Assembly (NCBI GenBank): GCA_913778205.1
Contig: CAJYUW010000025.1
Location: 1-36,661, forward strand
Direction: 5' to 3'
From: an uncultured Curtobacterium sp.
GTDB lineage: Bacteria; Actinomycetota; Actinomycetes; Actinomycetales; Microbacteriaceae
DNA length: 36,661 bases
Part shown: positions 7,576-17,877 of the stretch, one piece after another
Numbering within the stretch: position 1 is the stretch's first letter
Layout of the letters: each line of letters opens with the position of its first letter
Made by a program: the position numbers and the translations under genes
The notes under the pieces: generated by a model
What the model was told of the DNA's origin: nothing
Databases searched by the model: none
Seen by the model: only the letters and a program-made list of their open reading frames with translations

Positions 7576-9018
7576 TTGGCAACACCCACCCTGGTCACCG
7601 CGCCGCCCACCACCGCGCGGGGCAGGTCCCTGAAGCGGAACCTCGGCCTCTGGGCGATCGTCGGGCTCGGCCTCGGCTACATGACCCCGACCGTCGTGTT
7701 CGACACCTTCGGCATCGTCTCCGACGAGACGAACGGTGCGGTGCCGAGCGCGTACCTCGTCGCGCTCGTGATCATGCTCCTCACGGCGGTGAGCTACGGG
7801 AAGATGGTGCGCGTCTACCCCGCCGCCGGTTCGGCCTACACGTACGTGCGGGAGTCGATCCACCCGAACGCCGGCTTCATGGTCGGCTGGGCCTCGCTGC
7901 TCGACTACCTGCTGCTGCCGATGGTGAACGCGCTCATCATCCGGCTCTACCTCGAGCAGGTCTTCCCGGCACTGCCGGCATGGGTGACGGTCGTCGTGTA
8001 CACGATCTTCGTCACGACGGTGATCTGCCTGTCGATGCGCGGGACGTCGAACCTCAACATGGTCCTGCTCGTCGGCGCGATCCTCGCGATGATCGCGTTC
8101 GTCGTCTTCGCCGTCATCGAGCTGATCCACGGCGCCGGTGCCGGCACGGTCGTCAGCCCCGAGCCGTTCGTCCACGACGGCGTGACGATGACCGCCCTGC
8201 TCACCGGTGCCACCGTCGTGTGCTTCTCCTTCATCGGGTTCGACGCCGTGACGATGTACACGGAGGAGGCGAAGAGCGTCCGGATCATGCCGAAGGCGAT
8301 CCTGCTCACCGTCCTGCTCGGCGGCCTGATCTTCCTCGTGTCGGCGTACTTCGCGCAGCTCCGCTTCCCGACCAACGCCCCGTTCGGCGAGTTCACCGAC
8401 GACCCGCTGCCGCAGATCGGTCTCCTCGTCGGCGGACCGGTCTTCCAGGCGGTCCTCGTGTCCGCCGGCTTCGTCGCCGCTCTGGCCTCCGGCCTCGCCT
8501 CGCACGCGAGCGTCGCCCGGATGCTTCTCGTGATGGGACGGAACAACGTCCTGCCGAAGAAGGTCTTCGGCTACGTCAGCCCGCGGACGCGCACGCCCAT
8601 CCCGAACATCATCGTGGTCGGGGCGGTGACGCTCCTCGCGATGACCTTCTCGCTCGACACGATCTCGGCCTACATCAACTTCGGCGCGCTCATCGCCTTC
8701 ACCTTCGTCAACCTGACCGTCATCGTGCACTTCGCCTGGCGGGAGGGTCGACGCCGCACGGCTCGCGACCGGTTCGCCTACATCGTGCTGCCCGGGGTCG
8801 CGATGCTGCTGACGGGTGTTCTCTGGTCACAGTTGCACGCCGACGCGCTCATCGCCGGCGGGGTGTGGGCTGCGATCGGCTTCGTGTACCTGCTCGTCAT
8901 CACGAAGGGCTTCCGGGTGCAGCCGAAGGGCTTCGACGAGAACCAGCCCGTCACCGGCGTCAACAAGCAGCTCACCGACGAACAGCTCACCGACGAGCAC
9001 CGACAGGAGACACGATGA
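7576..9018 (+). CDS. puuP: Putrescine importer (APC superfamily, PuuP type)
   Basis: A 480-residue amino acid-polyamine-organocation permease with about 12 hydrophobic segments. It matches the E. coli putrescine importer PuuP closely over its length: LKRNLGLW near the start, MTPTVVFDTFGIVSDETNGAVPSAYL, YPAAGSAYTYVRESI, PNAGFMVGWASLLDYLLLPM, TGATVVCFSFIGFDAVT and ASGLASHASVARMLLVMGRNNVLP. It should import putrescine with a cation gradient. The start is TTG at 7576, directly behind AGGAGGG. Longer in-frame starts from 7426 would add about 50 low-complexity residues and ignore this site. The stop overlaps the next ATG by 4 nt (ATGA). Confidence 0.9.
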   Translation: MATPTLVTAPPTTARGRSLKRNLGLWAIVGLGLGYMTPTVVFDTFGIVSDETNGAVPSAYLVALVIMLLTAVSYGKMVRVYPAAGSAYTYVRESIHPNAGFMVGWASLLDYLLLPMVNALIIRLYLEQVFPALPAWVTVVVYTIFVTTVICLSMRGTSNLNMVLLVGAILAMIAFVVFAVIELIHGAGAGTVVSPEPFVHDGVTMTALLTGATVVCFSFIGFDAVTMYTEEAKSVRIMPKAILLTVLLGGLIFLVSAYFAQLRFPTNAPFGEFTDDPLPQIGLLVGGPVFQAVLVSAGFVAALASGLASHASVARMLLVMGRNNVLPKKVFGYVSPRTRTPIPNIIVVGAVTLLAMTFSLDTISAYINFGALIAFTFVNLTVIVHFAWREGRRRTARDRFAYIVLPGVAMLLTGVLWSQLHADALIAGGVWAAIGFVYLLVITKGFRVQPKGFDENQPVTGVNKQLTDEQLTDEHRQETR

Positions 9019-10397
9019 ACGACACCGCCACCACCTACGCGGTGACCGACCCGGCGTCCGGCGAGGTCCTCGCCACCTTCCCGACGATCACCGACGAGGA
9101 ACTGCGCCGGGCGATCACCACCGCGGACGAGACGCACACGACGTGGAGCCGGTCCACCGGCGTCGCCGACCGCGCCGCACTCCTGCACCGTGTGGCCGAG
9201 CTCTACCGCGAACGTCGGGAGGACCTCGCGACGACGATCGTCCGCGAGATGGCGAAGCCGATCGACCAGGCGTACGGCGAGGTCGACTTCTGCGCCGACA
9301 TCTACGACTACTACGCCGACCACGCCGAGGAGTTCCTCGCCGACCAGCCCATCACCCTGGCGGCGGGCAGCGCGGGCAGCGCCTTCATCCGGAAGTCGTC
9401 GGTCGGCGTGCTGCTCGGCATCATGCCGTGGAACTTCCCCGCGTACCAGATCGCCCGCTTCGCCGGCCCGAACCTCGTCATCGGCAACACGGTCCTCCTC
9501 AAGCACGCTCCGCAGTGCCCCGAGTCCGCCCTCGCGATCGAGCAGGTCTTCCGCGACGCCGGCTTCCCGGAGGGGGCGTACACGAACGTCTTCGCCACGA
9601 ACGACCAGGTCGCCGACGTCATCGCCGACGCCCGCGTGCAGGGCGTCTCGCTCACGGGCTCCGCACGCGCCGGCGCCGCCGTCGCCGAGATCGCCGGTCG
9701 CAACCTCACCAAGGTCGTGCTCGAACTCGGCGGCTCGGACCCCTTCGTCCTGCTGTCGACGGACGACCTCGACGCGGTCGTCGAGTCCGCGGTCGCGACC
9801 CGGCTCGAGGGCAACGGCCAGGTCTGCAACGCCGCGAAGCGCTTCCTCGTCGCCGACCACCTGTACGACGACTTCCTCGCGAAGTTCACCGCCGCGATGT
9901 CCGCCGTCGAGCCGACCGACCCGAGCGTCCCCGGTGCGGAGCTCGGCCCGCTGTCCTCCCCGACCGCCGCGGACCGCCTCGAGGCGCAGCTCGCGGCGGC
10001 GGTGGCGCAGGGCGCCACGGTCGTCACCGGTGGTGAACGACGCGGCAACGCGTTCACGCCGACCGTCCTGACCGGGGTCACCGTCGACAACGACGCGTAC
10101 CGCGAGGAGTTCTTCGGCCCGGTCGCCGCCGTGTACCGCGTCGCCGACGAGGACGCCGCGGTCGAGCTCGCGAACGACACCCCGTTCGGCCTGGGCTCGT
10201 ACCTCTTCACCACCGACGCCGAGCAGGCGCTCCGGGTGGCGGACCGGATCGAGGCCGGCATGGTCTACGTGAACATCGTCGGCGCGGACAGCCCGGAGCT
10301 GCCGTTCGGCGGCGTCAAGGCGAGTGGCTTCGGCCGCGAGCTCGGCCCCATGGGGGCCGACGAGTTCGTCAACAAGAAGCTCGTCCGCATCGGCTGA
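9015..10397 (+). CDS. NAD(P)-dependent aldehyde dehydrogenase (succinate-semialdehyde dehydrogenase-like)
   Basis: A 460-residue aldehyde dehydrogenase with the oxyanion Asn in MPWNFP (N140), general base E237 (LELGGSDPF) and nucleophile C271 (GNGQVCNAAKRF). Its length and motifs fit the short SSADH group such as E. coli Sad/YneI. It is translationally coupled to puuP (ATGA overlap, AGGAGA upstream), so it acts in putrescine breakdown. It probably oxidises 4-aminobutanal to GABA, or succinate semialdehyde to succinate. A separate longer SSADH sits in the gabT operon, which makes a 4-aminobutanal role plausible for this one, by inference. A GC-rich hairpin follows the stop. Confidence 0.88.
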   Translation: MNDTATTYAVTDPASGEVLATFPTITDEELRRAITTADETHTTWSRSTGVADRAALLHRVAELYRERREDLATTIVREMAKPIDQAYGEVDFCADIYDYYADHAEEFLADQPITLAAGSAGSAFIRKSSVGVLLGIMPWNFPAYQIARFAGPNLVIGNTVLLKHAPQCPESALAIEQVFRDAGFPEGAYTNVFATNDQVADVIADARVQGVSLTGSARAGAAVAEIAGRNLTKVVLELGGSDPFVLLSTDDLDAVVESAVATRLEGNGQVCNAAKRFLVADHLYDDFLAKFTAAMSAVEPTDPSVPGAELGPLSSPTAADRLEAQLAAAVAQGATVVTGGERRGNAFTPTVLTGVTVDNDAYREEFFGPVAAVYRVADEDAAVELANDTPFGLGSYLFTTDAEQALRVADRIEAGMVYVNIVGADSPELPFGGVKASGFGRELGPMGADEFVNKKLVRIG

Positions 10398-10423
10398 CGG
10401 TCCGACCGGACCAGCAACGGACT

Positions 10424-10455
10424 GGAGGCGCGGGGCCAGCCGGCACCGCGCCTCC
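10424..10455 (+). terminator. Hairpin terminator (repeat-family palindrome, copy 1)
   Basis: GGAGGCGCGG (10424-10433) pairs perfectly with CCGCGCCTCC (10446-10455) across a 12-nt loop, 26 nt after the aldehyde dehydrogenase stop. It belongs to a family of near-identical palindromes also at 11228, 13455, 20439 and 23712. No U-tract is visible. Confidence 0.65.
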
Positions 10456-10576
10456 CGTCCGTCGTCGGGTCACGGCCGATCGGCGGGTCGGTTCAGGAGC
10501 CTGACGTGCCGAGACCGCACGGCGCATTTGTATAACCAAGTGTATGAACGCGACAGTGATCGAGCAGGAGGACGCC

Positions 10577-10807
10577 ATGACCGTGACGACGATCGACCTC
10601 GACCAGGCGGTGCTCGACACCGCCAAGGACCTCACCGGTGCTCGGACGAACCGCGACGTGGTGAACCGCGCTCTGCAGACATTGATCGCGGTGCGTCGCC
10701 AACCCGAAGCTGTGGATCGGCTCCTGTCGCGGGACATCACGGACGGGCAGACGCAGGCTCCGGTCGTGCACTACGCGGCACCCGGCATCCCCGCTGACGA
10801 CGCTTGA
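10577..10807 (+). CDS. vapB: Type II toxin-antitoxin system antitoxin, VapB family
   Basis: A 76-residue protein with an N-terminal ribbon-helix-helix-type segment (TTIDLDQAVLDTAKDLTGAR, TNRDVVNRALQTLI) as in VapB antitoxins. The charged C-terminal tail would wrap the toxin. VapB neutralises VapC and, with it, represses its own promoter. The ATG at 10577 is chosen for the AGGAGG five bases upstream. An alternative ATG at 10544 lies 7 nt after a TATAAC -10 (10531-10536) and could start a leaderless form 11 residues longer. The stop overlaps the toxin start by 4 nt (TTGA). Confidence 0.85.
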   Translation: MTVTTIDLDQAVLDTAKDLTGARTNRDVVNRALQTLIAVRRQPEAVDRLLSRDITDGQTQAPVVHYAAPGIPADDA

Positions 10808-11208
10808 GCGTCTACATCGTCGACAACTCGGTGTGGTGGAAGGCTCGGTGCTTCCCCGAGATGGCAGCGCGCCTCAGGTCGATCGCAACGCAAGACCTCA
10901 TCCTGACGTGCCCGCCGCAAGTTCTCGAGTACTGCTTCTCGGCGCGAGACGCAGCTGAGCACGCGGAGCTCACCCTCGCGATGGACGTCTTCTTCCCCGC
11001 AGACGTGCACCCGAGCAAGGACGACGTGCTCGCCGTGCAGGGTGCGCTCTGGAACGGTGGCTACGTGCGCGGGGCCGGCACCGTCGACACTCTGATCGCC
11101 GCGTACGCGATCGCCAACGATGCGATCGTGCTCGCGGCTGGCCATGATCACGACCACATCGCCGCGGTCGTGCCGGGATTCCGGCATGAGTACCTCGCAG
11201 AGCGGTAG
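10804..11208 (+). CDS. vapC: PIN-domain ribonuclease toxin, VapC family
   Basis: A 134-residue PIN domain protein, the toxin partner of VapB, expected to cleave RNA (often tRNA or rRNA) with Mg2+/Mn2+. The acidic cluster is present: D7 (YIVDNSVW), E42 (QVLEYCFS), D95 (TVDTLIAAYAI) and a final acidic group in GHDHDHIAAV (D114/D116). The start is TTG at 10804, overlapping the vapB stop; this weak start plus overlap fits the usual lower toxin output. It sits inside the polyamine gene region between the puuP transcript and glgX, suggesting a later insertion. Confidence 0.88.
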   Translation: MSVYIVDNSVWWKARCFPEMAARLRSIATQDLILTCPPQVLEYCFSARDAAEHAELTLAMDVFFPADVHPSKDDVLAVQGALWNGGYVRGAGTVDTLIAAYAIANDAIVLAAGHDHDHIAAVVPGFRHEYLAER

Positions 11209-11227
11209 GACGCACGGGCGACTCACT

Positions 11228-11257
11228 GGAGGCGCGGTGCGGGCCCGCACTCCTCCC
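11228..11257 (+). terminator. Degenerate hairpin (repeat-family palindrome, copy 2)
   Basis: The core GTGCGGGCCCGCAC (11237-11250) is a perfect palindrome flanked by GGAGGCGCG on the left and a shortened TCCTCCC on the right. The right arm lacks the CGCGCC seen in other copies. It follows vapC and faces the 3' end of glgX. Confidence 0.55.
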
Positions 11258-11346
11258 TCGCAGGCTCGGTCGGCGCGCCCCGCGCCCCGCTCCGCGTCGC
11301 CGCTGAGCGGGACGCGCTCCCGTCCACTGTCAGGCCGCGACAGTGA

Positions 11347-13365
<2,019 letters not shown>

Positions 13366-13454
13366 GTCGTCCTTGTACCGGTCCGACGCTGTGACCTGCG
13401 CCCGGTCGCGTACCCCGGGCGGGTCGGGCCGCTCCCGCCCGCGGGAGCGCGCAC

Positions 13455-13498
13455 CGGACGGGAGGCGCGGTGCGGGCCCGCACCGCGCCTCCCGTCCG
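13455..13498 (-). terminator. Perfect 44-bp palindrome after puo (repeat family, copy 3)
   Basis: A perfect inverted repeat of 22 + 22 bases centred between 13476 and 13477 (left arm CGGACGGGAGGCGCGG then TGCGGG). It lies 15 nt beyond the puo stop on the minus strand and before glgX, so it likely ends the gabT-gabD-puo transcript. It is the most complete copy of the family and could also extrude as a cruciform. Confidence 0.8.
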
Positions 13499-13512
13499 TC
13501 ATCGCGTCCCGT

Positions 13513-14883
13513 CTACTGCGCCACCCGCTGCGGCAGTGCTGCGAGGATCTCGGCGGCCGCTTCGCGGCCCATCCGCACCGCACCGTCGACGTGCTGGTAC
13601 CCGTGGCCGGCGAGGTCGCTCGACGCGAAGCGGACCGGCCCCACGGCGGCACGCTGGTCGGCGCCGTACCGGACGAGCCCGCCGAGGTCGAAGCTCGCGG
13701 CGTAGGCGCCGCGGGTCCACTCCTCGGTGCCCCAGTCGCTCTCGTAGTAGACGACCGGACGGCGCGCTTCGTCGCCGTAGTAGTGCGCGAGCGAGTCGAG
13801 CACCCGTTCCCGGCGTTCCTCGGCCGACAGCGCGAAGACGTCGTCGGCGTGCTGGTCGGAGACGAACCCGACGAGGGTGCCCTGCTCGGAGCCGTGCATG
13901 GAGTTGTCGTACGCCTCGTGGACGAGCTCGTACGGGCTGAACGCGGTACCGGAGAGCCCGGCGCCGCGCCAGAACGGCCGGTCGTACACCGCGTGCACCT
14001 TGATGACGAAGCCCATCGAGAGGTGCTGGTGGAGCTGGTGCTGCCGACGCGGCAGCGGCGGCTCGTAGGAGATGCGCGAGTACAGGGGCGGCGGCACCGC
14101 GACGAGCGCCTGCCGTGCGCGGACCTCGATGCCGCCGTCGGCGACCGCCACCACGCCATCGTCGCCCCAGCGCAGCGTGCGGACCGGCGCGTTCAGGTGG
14201 ACGTCGTCGCCGAGCCGCGCGGCGAGCCGCTCGGAGACCTGCTGCATGCCGCCGACGACCCGCTTGTCGAGGATGAAGTCCGCGTCGACGAGGTTCGAGA
14301 AGCTCCCCGCCGACGCCGCCATCAGGAGCGCCTGCAGTGCGGAGAAGGTGTGCGCGGGCTTGGTCAGCATCGCGCCGGCGATGAAGAGCTCCACGTTCTC
14401 GGTCGCGACGCGGTCGTCGCTGAGCCGGCGGAGCCACTCGCGGAAGGACACCTCGTCGAGCGCCGCCGCGTCCGGGGTCTCCCAGGGGCGCGACGGATCG
14501 ACCTTCGCGACGTACTCGTCGACGACGGCCACGAGCCGCTCGATCTCGGTCGCGGTGGCCTCGGGCAGGGGGAAGATGTCGCCGGTGTACTCGGTGCGGG
14601 AGCCGTGCTGGTCGATGTAGACGCTCGAGCCCTCCCGGTACCGGTCGTAGGTCTCGAGGCCGAGGTCGTCGAGCGTCTCGAGGAGCGCGGTCTGGTCCGG
14701 GGACACCCACTGCCCGCCGATCTCGAGCGTCACGCCCTCGATGTCGTTCGTCCACGTGCGTCCACCGACGCGGTCGCGGGCCTCGAGCACCGCCACCGTC
14801 CTGCCCTCGGCGACGAGGCGGTCCGCGGCGATGAGGCCGGTCACCCCGGCACCGATGACGACGACGTCCTTCTCGATGGTCAT
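13513..14883 (-). CDS. puo: Putrescine oxidase (flavin amine oxidase)
   Basis: A 456-residue FAD amine oxidase that oxidises putrescine with O2 to 4-aminobutanal, ammonia and H2O2. It follows the Rhodococcus/Kocuria putrescine oxidase pattern almost end to end: GAGVTG (11-16), EARDRVGGRTWTN, LEIGGQWVSPDQTALL, DRYREGSSVYI, LFIAGAMLTKPAHTFSALQ, LMAASAGSFSNLVDADFILD, KRVVGGMQQVSERLA and, near the end, VVYYESDWGTEEWTRGAYAA plus GYQHVDGAVRMG. It has no signal peptide and is cytoplasmic. The ATG at 14883 overlaps the gabD stop (ATGA), making it third in the gabT-gabD-puo operon. A 44-bp palindrome follows. Confidence 0.95.
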   Translation of the reverse strand: MTIEKDVVVIGAGVTGLIAADRLVAEGRTVAVLEARDRVGGRTWTNDIEGVTLEIGGQWVSPDQTALLETLDDLGLETYDRYREGSSVYIDQHGSRTEYTGDIFPLPEATATEIERLVAVVDEYVAKVDPSRPWETPDAAALDEVSFREWLRRLSDDRVATENVELFIAGAMLTKPAHTFSALQALLMAASAGSFSNLVDADFILDKRVVGGMQQVSERLAARLGDDVHLNAPVRTLRWGDDGVVAVADGGIEVRARQALVAVPPPLYSRISYEPPLPRRQHQLHQHLSMGFVIKVHAVYDRPFWRGAGLSGTAFSPYELVHEAYDNSMHGSEQGTLVGFVSDQHADDVFALSAEERRERVLDSLAHYYGDEARRPVVYYESDWGTEEWTRGAYAASFDLGGLVRYGADQRAAVGPVRFASSDLAGHGYQHVDGAVRMGREAAAEILAALPQRVAQ

Positions 14884-16424
14884 CGCTGTGCTCCCTTCGT
14901 ACGCCCGAACGGGTCGGGCGTCAGCGTGTACATGGTCTCGAGGTACTCGTGCAGGCCTTCCCCGCCGCCCTCGCGACCGAGTCCGGACTGCTTGACCCCG
15001 CCGAACGGCGCCGACGCGTTCGACACGATGCCGGTGTTGAGGCCGAGCATGCCCGTCTCGAGCCGCTCCATCAGCCGCTGTCCGCGGGCGGGGTCCTCGG
15101 TGAACGCGTAGCCGACGAGCCCGTACTCGGTGTCGTTCGCCGCGTCGATCGCCTCGTCCTCGGTCGAGAACGTCCTGATCGCGAGGACCGGCCCGAAGAT
15201 CTCGTCCTGCAGCAGGTCGCTGCCGGGCTGCACGCCGGTGATGACGGTCGGTGCGTAGAACGTGCCCGGCCCGTCCACCGCTCGCCCGCCGGTCCGCACG
15301 GTCGCGCCGCGCTCGACGGCGTCCGTGACGAGTCGGTCGGCCTTGTCCACGGCGCGCTGGTCGATGAGCGGGCCGATGGCGACGCCGTCCTCGGTGCCGC
15401 GTCCGACGGTCATCGCCTCGACGCGCGCCGTGAGCCGGTCCGCGAAGTCGTCGGCGACGGCCTCGTGCACGAGGAACCGGTTGGCGGCGGTGCAGGCCTG
15501 GCCGGTGTTCCGGAACTTCGCCGCGAGGGCGCCCTCCACCGCGAGGTCGAGGTCGGCGTCCTCGAACACGAGGAACGGAGCGTTGCCGCCGAGCTCCATG
15601 CTCGTGCGGAGGACGTTCTGCGCGGCCTGCGCCAGGAGCGTCCGGCCCACGGGTGTCGACCCCGTGAACGACAGCTTCCGGAGCCGGGGGTCGCTGATGA
15701 TCGGTTCGGACAGCGCACCGGCGTGGCTCGTCGGGACGACGTTGACGACCCCGGCGGGGACGCCCGCCTCGAGCAGGAGGTCCGCGAAGAGCAGGGTCGT
15801 GAGCGGGGTGAGCTCGGCGGGCTTCACGACCGCGGTGCAGCCCGCGGCGAGCGCCGGCGCGACCTTGCGCGTCGCCATCGCGAGCGGGAAGTTCCACGGG
15901 GTGATGAGGAACGTCGGCCCGACGGGCTTGTGCGTGACGATCGCCCGACCGGAGCCCTCCGGGTTGGTGCCGTACGAGCCACCGATCCGGACGGCTTCCT
16001 CGGAGAACCAGCGGAGGAACTCGCCGCCGTAGGTCACTTCGCCGTTCGCCTCCGCGAGGGGCTTGCCCATCTCGAGCGTCATGAGGAGGGCGAAGTCGGC
16101 ACGGCGTTCCTGCAGCAGGTCGAACGCCCTCCGCAGGACCTCGGCACGCTGCCGCGGCGGCGTTGCCGCCCACGCCTGCTGGGCGGCGACGGCCGCGTCC
16201 AGCGCACGGACACCGTCCTCGGGGGTTGCATCGGCGATCTCGAGGAGGGTCTCGCCGGTCGACGGGTCGACGACGGGGAACGTCGCGCCGTCGGCCGCCG
16301 GCTGCCAGGTGCCGTCGATCAGGAGGCCCGTGGGGACCTTCGCGAGGAGCGCGCGTTCGGCGTCGGAGCGGCCGGTCGTGCCGTGGGTGCCCTGGCTGGT
16401 GTGGTCGGTACGGGTGTCGGTCAT
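14880..16424 (-). CDS. gabD: Succinate-semialdehyde dehydrogenase
   Basis: A 514-residue aldehyde dehydrogenase oxidising succinate semialdehyde to succinate with NAD(P)+, the last step before the TCA cycle. It has the GabD-type N-terminus (LLIDGTWQPA), TLEMGKPLAEANGEV (116-130), N178 (TPWNFP), E277 (MELGGNAPF) and nucleophile C311 (GQACTAANRF). The C-terminal SNASAPFGGVKQSGLGREGG is typical. The ATG at 16424 overlaps the gabT stop by 4 nt and the gene's own stop overlaps puo by 4 nt, so the three are translationally coupled. The first ~25 residues are a Ser/Thr/Gly-rich extension of no clear function. Confidence 0.93.
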   Translation of the reverse strand: MTDTRTDHTSQGTHGTTGRSDAERALLAKVPTGLLIDGTWQPAADGATFPVVDPSTGETLLEIADATPEDGVRALDAAVAAQQAWAATPPRQRAEVLRRAFDLLQERRADFALLMTLEMGKPLAEANGEVTYGGEFLRWFSEEAVRIGGSYGTNPEGSGRAIVTHKPVGPTFLITPWNFPLAMATRKVAPALAAGCTAVVKPAELTPLTTLLFADLLLEAGVPAGVVNVVPTSHAGALSEPIISDPRLRKLSFTGSTPVGRTLLAQAAQNVLRTSMELGGNAPFLVFEDADLDLAVEGALAAKFRNTGQACTAANRFLVHEAVADDFADRLTARVEAMTVGRGTEDGVAIGPLIDQRAVDKADRLVTDAVERGATVRTGGRAVDGPGTFYAPTVITGVQPGSDLLQDEIFGPVLAIRTFSTEDEAIDAANDTEYGLVGYAFTEDPARGQRLMERLETGMLGLNTGIVSNASAPFGGVKQSGLGREGGGEGLHEYLETMYTLTPDPFGRTKGAQR

Positions 16425-17785
16425 GCTGCGGCGAGTCCTTCCAGGACGACGTCCAGGCCTTCGCCGAGGAGGGCGTCGTCGATCGCGAGCGGGGGGAGGA
16501 AGCGGAGGACGTTGCCGTACGTCCCCGCGGTGAGCGCGATCACGCCGTGCTCGTACGCGTACTTGACCACACGGCCGGTGAGCGCGGCGTCGGGTTCGCC
16601 GGTCGCCGGGTCGACGAGCTCGATCGCGACCATGGCACCGCGGCCGCGGACGTCGCCGATGCGCGGGTCCTCGGCCTGGGCGGCGCGGAGGCGGCCGAGC
16701 AGCAGCTCGCCGATCACCGCTGCTCGCTCCACGAGGCCGTCGTGCTCGAAGGCGTCGATCGCGGCGAGCGCTGCAGCGCAGGCGACGGGGTTGCCGCCGT
16801 ACGTGCCGCCGAGGCCGCCGACGTGCGCGGAGTCCATGATCTCGGCCCGACCGGTCACGGCCGAGAGCGGCATCCCGCCGGCCATGCCCTTCGCGGTCGT
16901 GACGAGGTCGGGGACGACGCCCTCGTGCTCGCTCGCGAACATCGCACCGGTGCGGGCGAACCCGGTCTGGACCTCGTCGGCGATGAAGACCACGCCGTTC
17001 GCGGTCGCCCACTCGGACAGTGCGGACAGGAACCCGGGCGCGGGCACCACGAATCCGCCCTCGCCCTGGATCGGCTCGATGAGGACGGCGGCGGTGTTCT
17101 CGGCGCCGACCTGCTTCTCGATCTGGGTGATCGCACGCTTCGCGGCCTCGGCCCCGGACAGCCCGCCGTCCCGGTACGGGTACGACATCGGGACGCGGTA
17201 GACCTCGGGGGCGAACGGGCCGAAACCGTTCTTGTACGGCTGGTTCTTCGCGGTGAGGGCCATCGTGAGGTTGGTCCGGCCGTGGTACGCGTGGTCGAAC
17301 ACCACCACTGCCTGCTTGCCGGTGTGCTTCCGGGCGATCTTCACCGCGTTCTCCACCGCCTCGGCCCCGGAGTTGAACAGCGCCGTGCGCTTCTCGTGGT
17401 CGCCGGGCGTCAGCCGGTTGAGGGCCTCGGCGACCTCGACGTAGCCGTCGTACGCGGCGATCGTGAAGCACGTGTGCGTGAAGGACGCGACCTGGTGCTG
17501 CACCGCCTCGACCACCCGGGGGTGGGCGTTCCCGACGCTCGTCACGGCGATGCCGGACCCGAGGTCGACGAAGGAGTTGCCGTCGGCGTCGACGACCACC
17601 CCGCCACCGGCCGCGACGACCGCGATCGGCACGGCGACCCCGACGCCGGCTGACACCGCCGCGCGCTTGCGGTCCATGAGCTCCCGGGAGCGGGGACCCG
17701 GCACCTCGGTGACGAGCCGGCGCTCCTGCGGCAGCGAGGGGCCACCCGTGGCGGCGCTGGTCGAGGGTGTGACGGTGGAGGTCAT
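16421..17785 (-). CDS. gabT: 4-aminobutyrate aminotransferase
   Basis: A 454-residue class III PLP-dependent aminotransferase that moves the amino group of GABA to 2-oxoglutarate, giving succinate semialdehyde and glutamate. The motifs are LFNSGAEAVENAVKIAR (137-153), FDHAYHGRTN, LIEPIQGEGG (235-244), FIADEVQTGFARTG with D270, and the PLP lysine K299 in TTAKGMAGG. The start at 17785 is chosen because a -10-like TACGAT (complement of 17792-17797) ends 6 nt upstream, matching other leaderless starts here; the open frame extends to 17821. It is first in the gabT-gabD-puo operon and divergent from a PucR-type regulator. Confidence 0.94.
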   Translation of the reverse strand: MTSTVTPSTSAATGGPSLPQERRLVTEVPGPRSRELMDRKRAAVSAGVGVAVPIAVVAAGGGVVVDADGNSFVDLGSGIAVTSVGNAHPRVVEAVQHQVASFTHTCFTIAAYDGYVEVAEALNRLTPGDHEKRTALFNSGAEAVENAVKIARKHTGKQAVVVFDHAYHGRTNLTMALTAKNQPYKNGFGPFAPEVYRVPMSYPYRDGGLSGAEAAKRAITQIEKQVGAENTAAVLIEPIQGEGGFVVPAPGFLSALSEWATANGVVFIADEVQTGFARTGAMFASEHEGVVPDLVTTAKGMAGGMPLSAVTGRAEIMDSAHVGGLGGTYGGNPVACAAALAAIDAFEHDGLVERAAVIGELLLGRLRAAQAEDPRIGDVRGRGAMVAIELVDPATGEPDAALTGRVVKYAYEHGVIALTAGTYGNVLRFLPPLAIDDALLGEGLDVVLEGLAAA

Positions 17786-17831
17786 GCGCCGATCGTAGGA
17801 GCCTCCCCGCGGGACACCCACCGTCCACGGC

Positions 17832-17848
17832 GTACAACCGGGCTGTAC
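17832..17848. promoter_or_regulatory. Candidate operator of the PucR-type regulator; pucR and gabT promoters
   Basis: GTACAACCGGGCTGTAC is an inverted repeat with 7 of 8 paired positions (GTACA-N7-TGTAC) in the 92-bp gap between gabT and the divergent regulator. Its right arm coincides with the -35 position (17843-17848) of the regulator's promoter, whose -10 TAGAGT (17866-17871) ends 6 nt before the ATG. Binding here would give autoregulation and control of gabT. Confidence 0.55.
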
Positions 17849-17877
17849 CTCTTCGCCACAGCGGATAGAGTTCTGCC

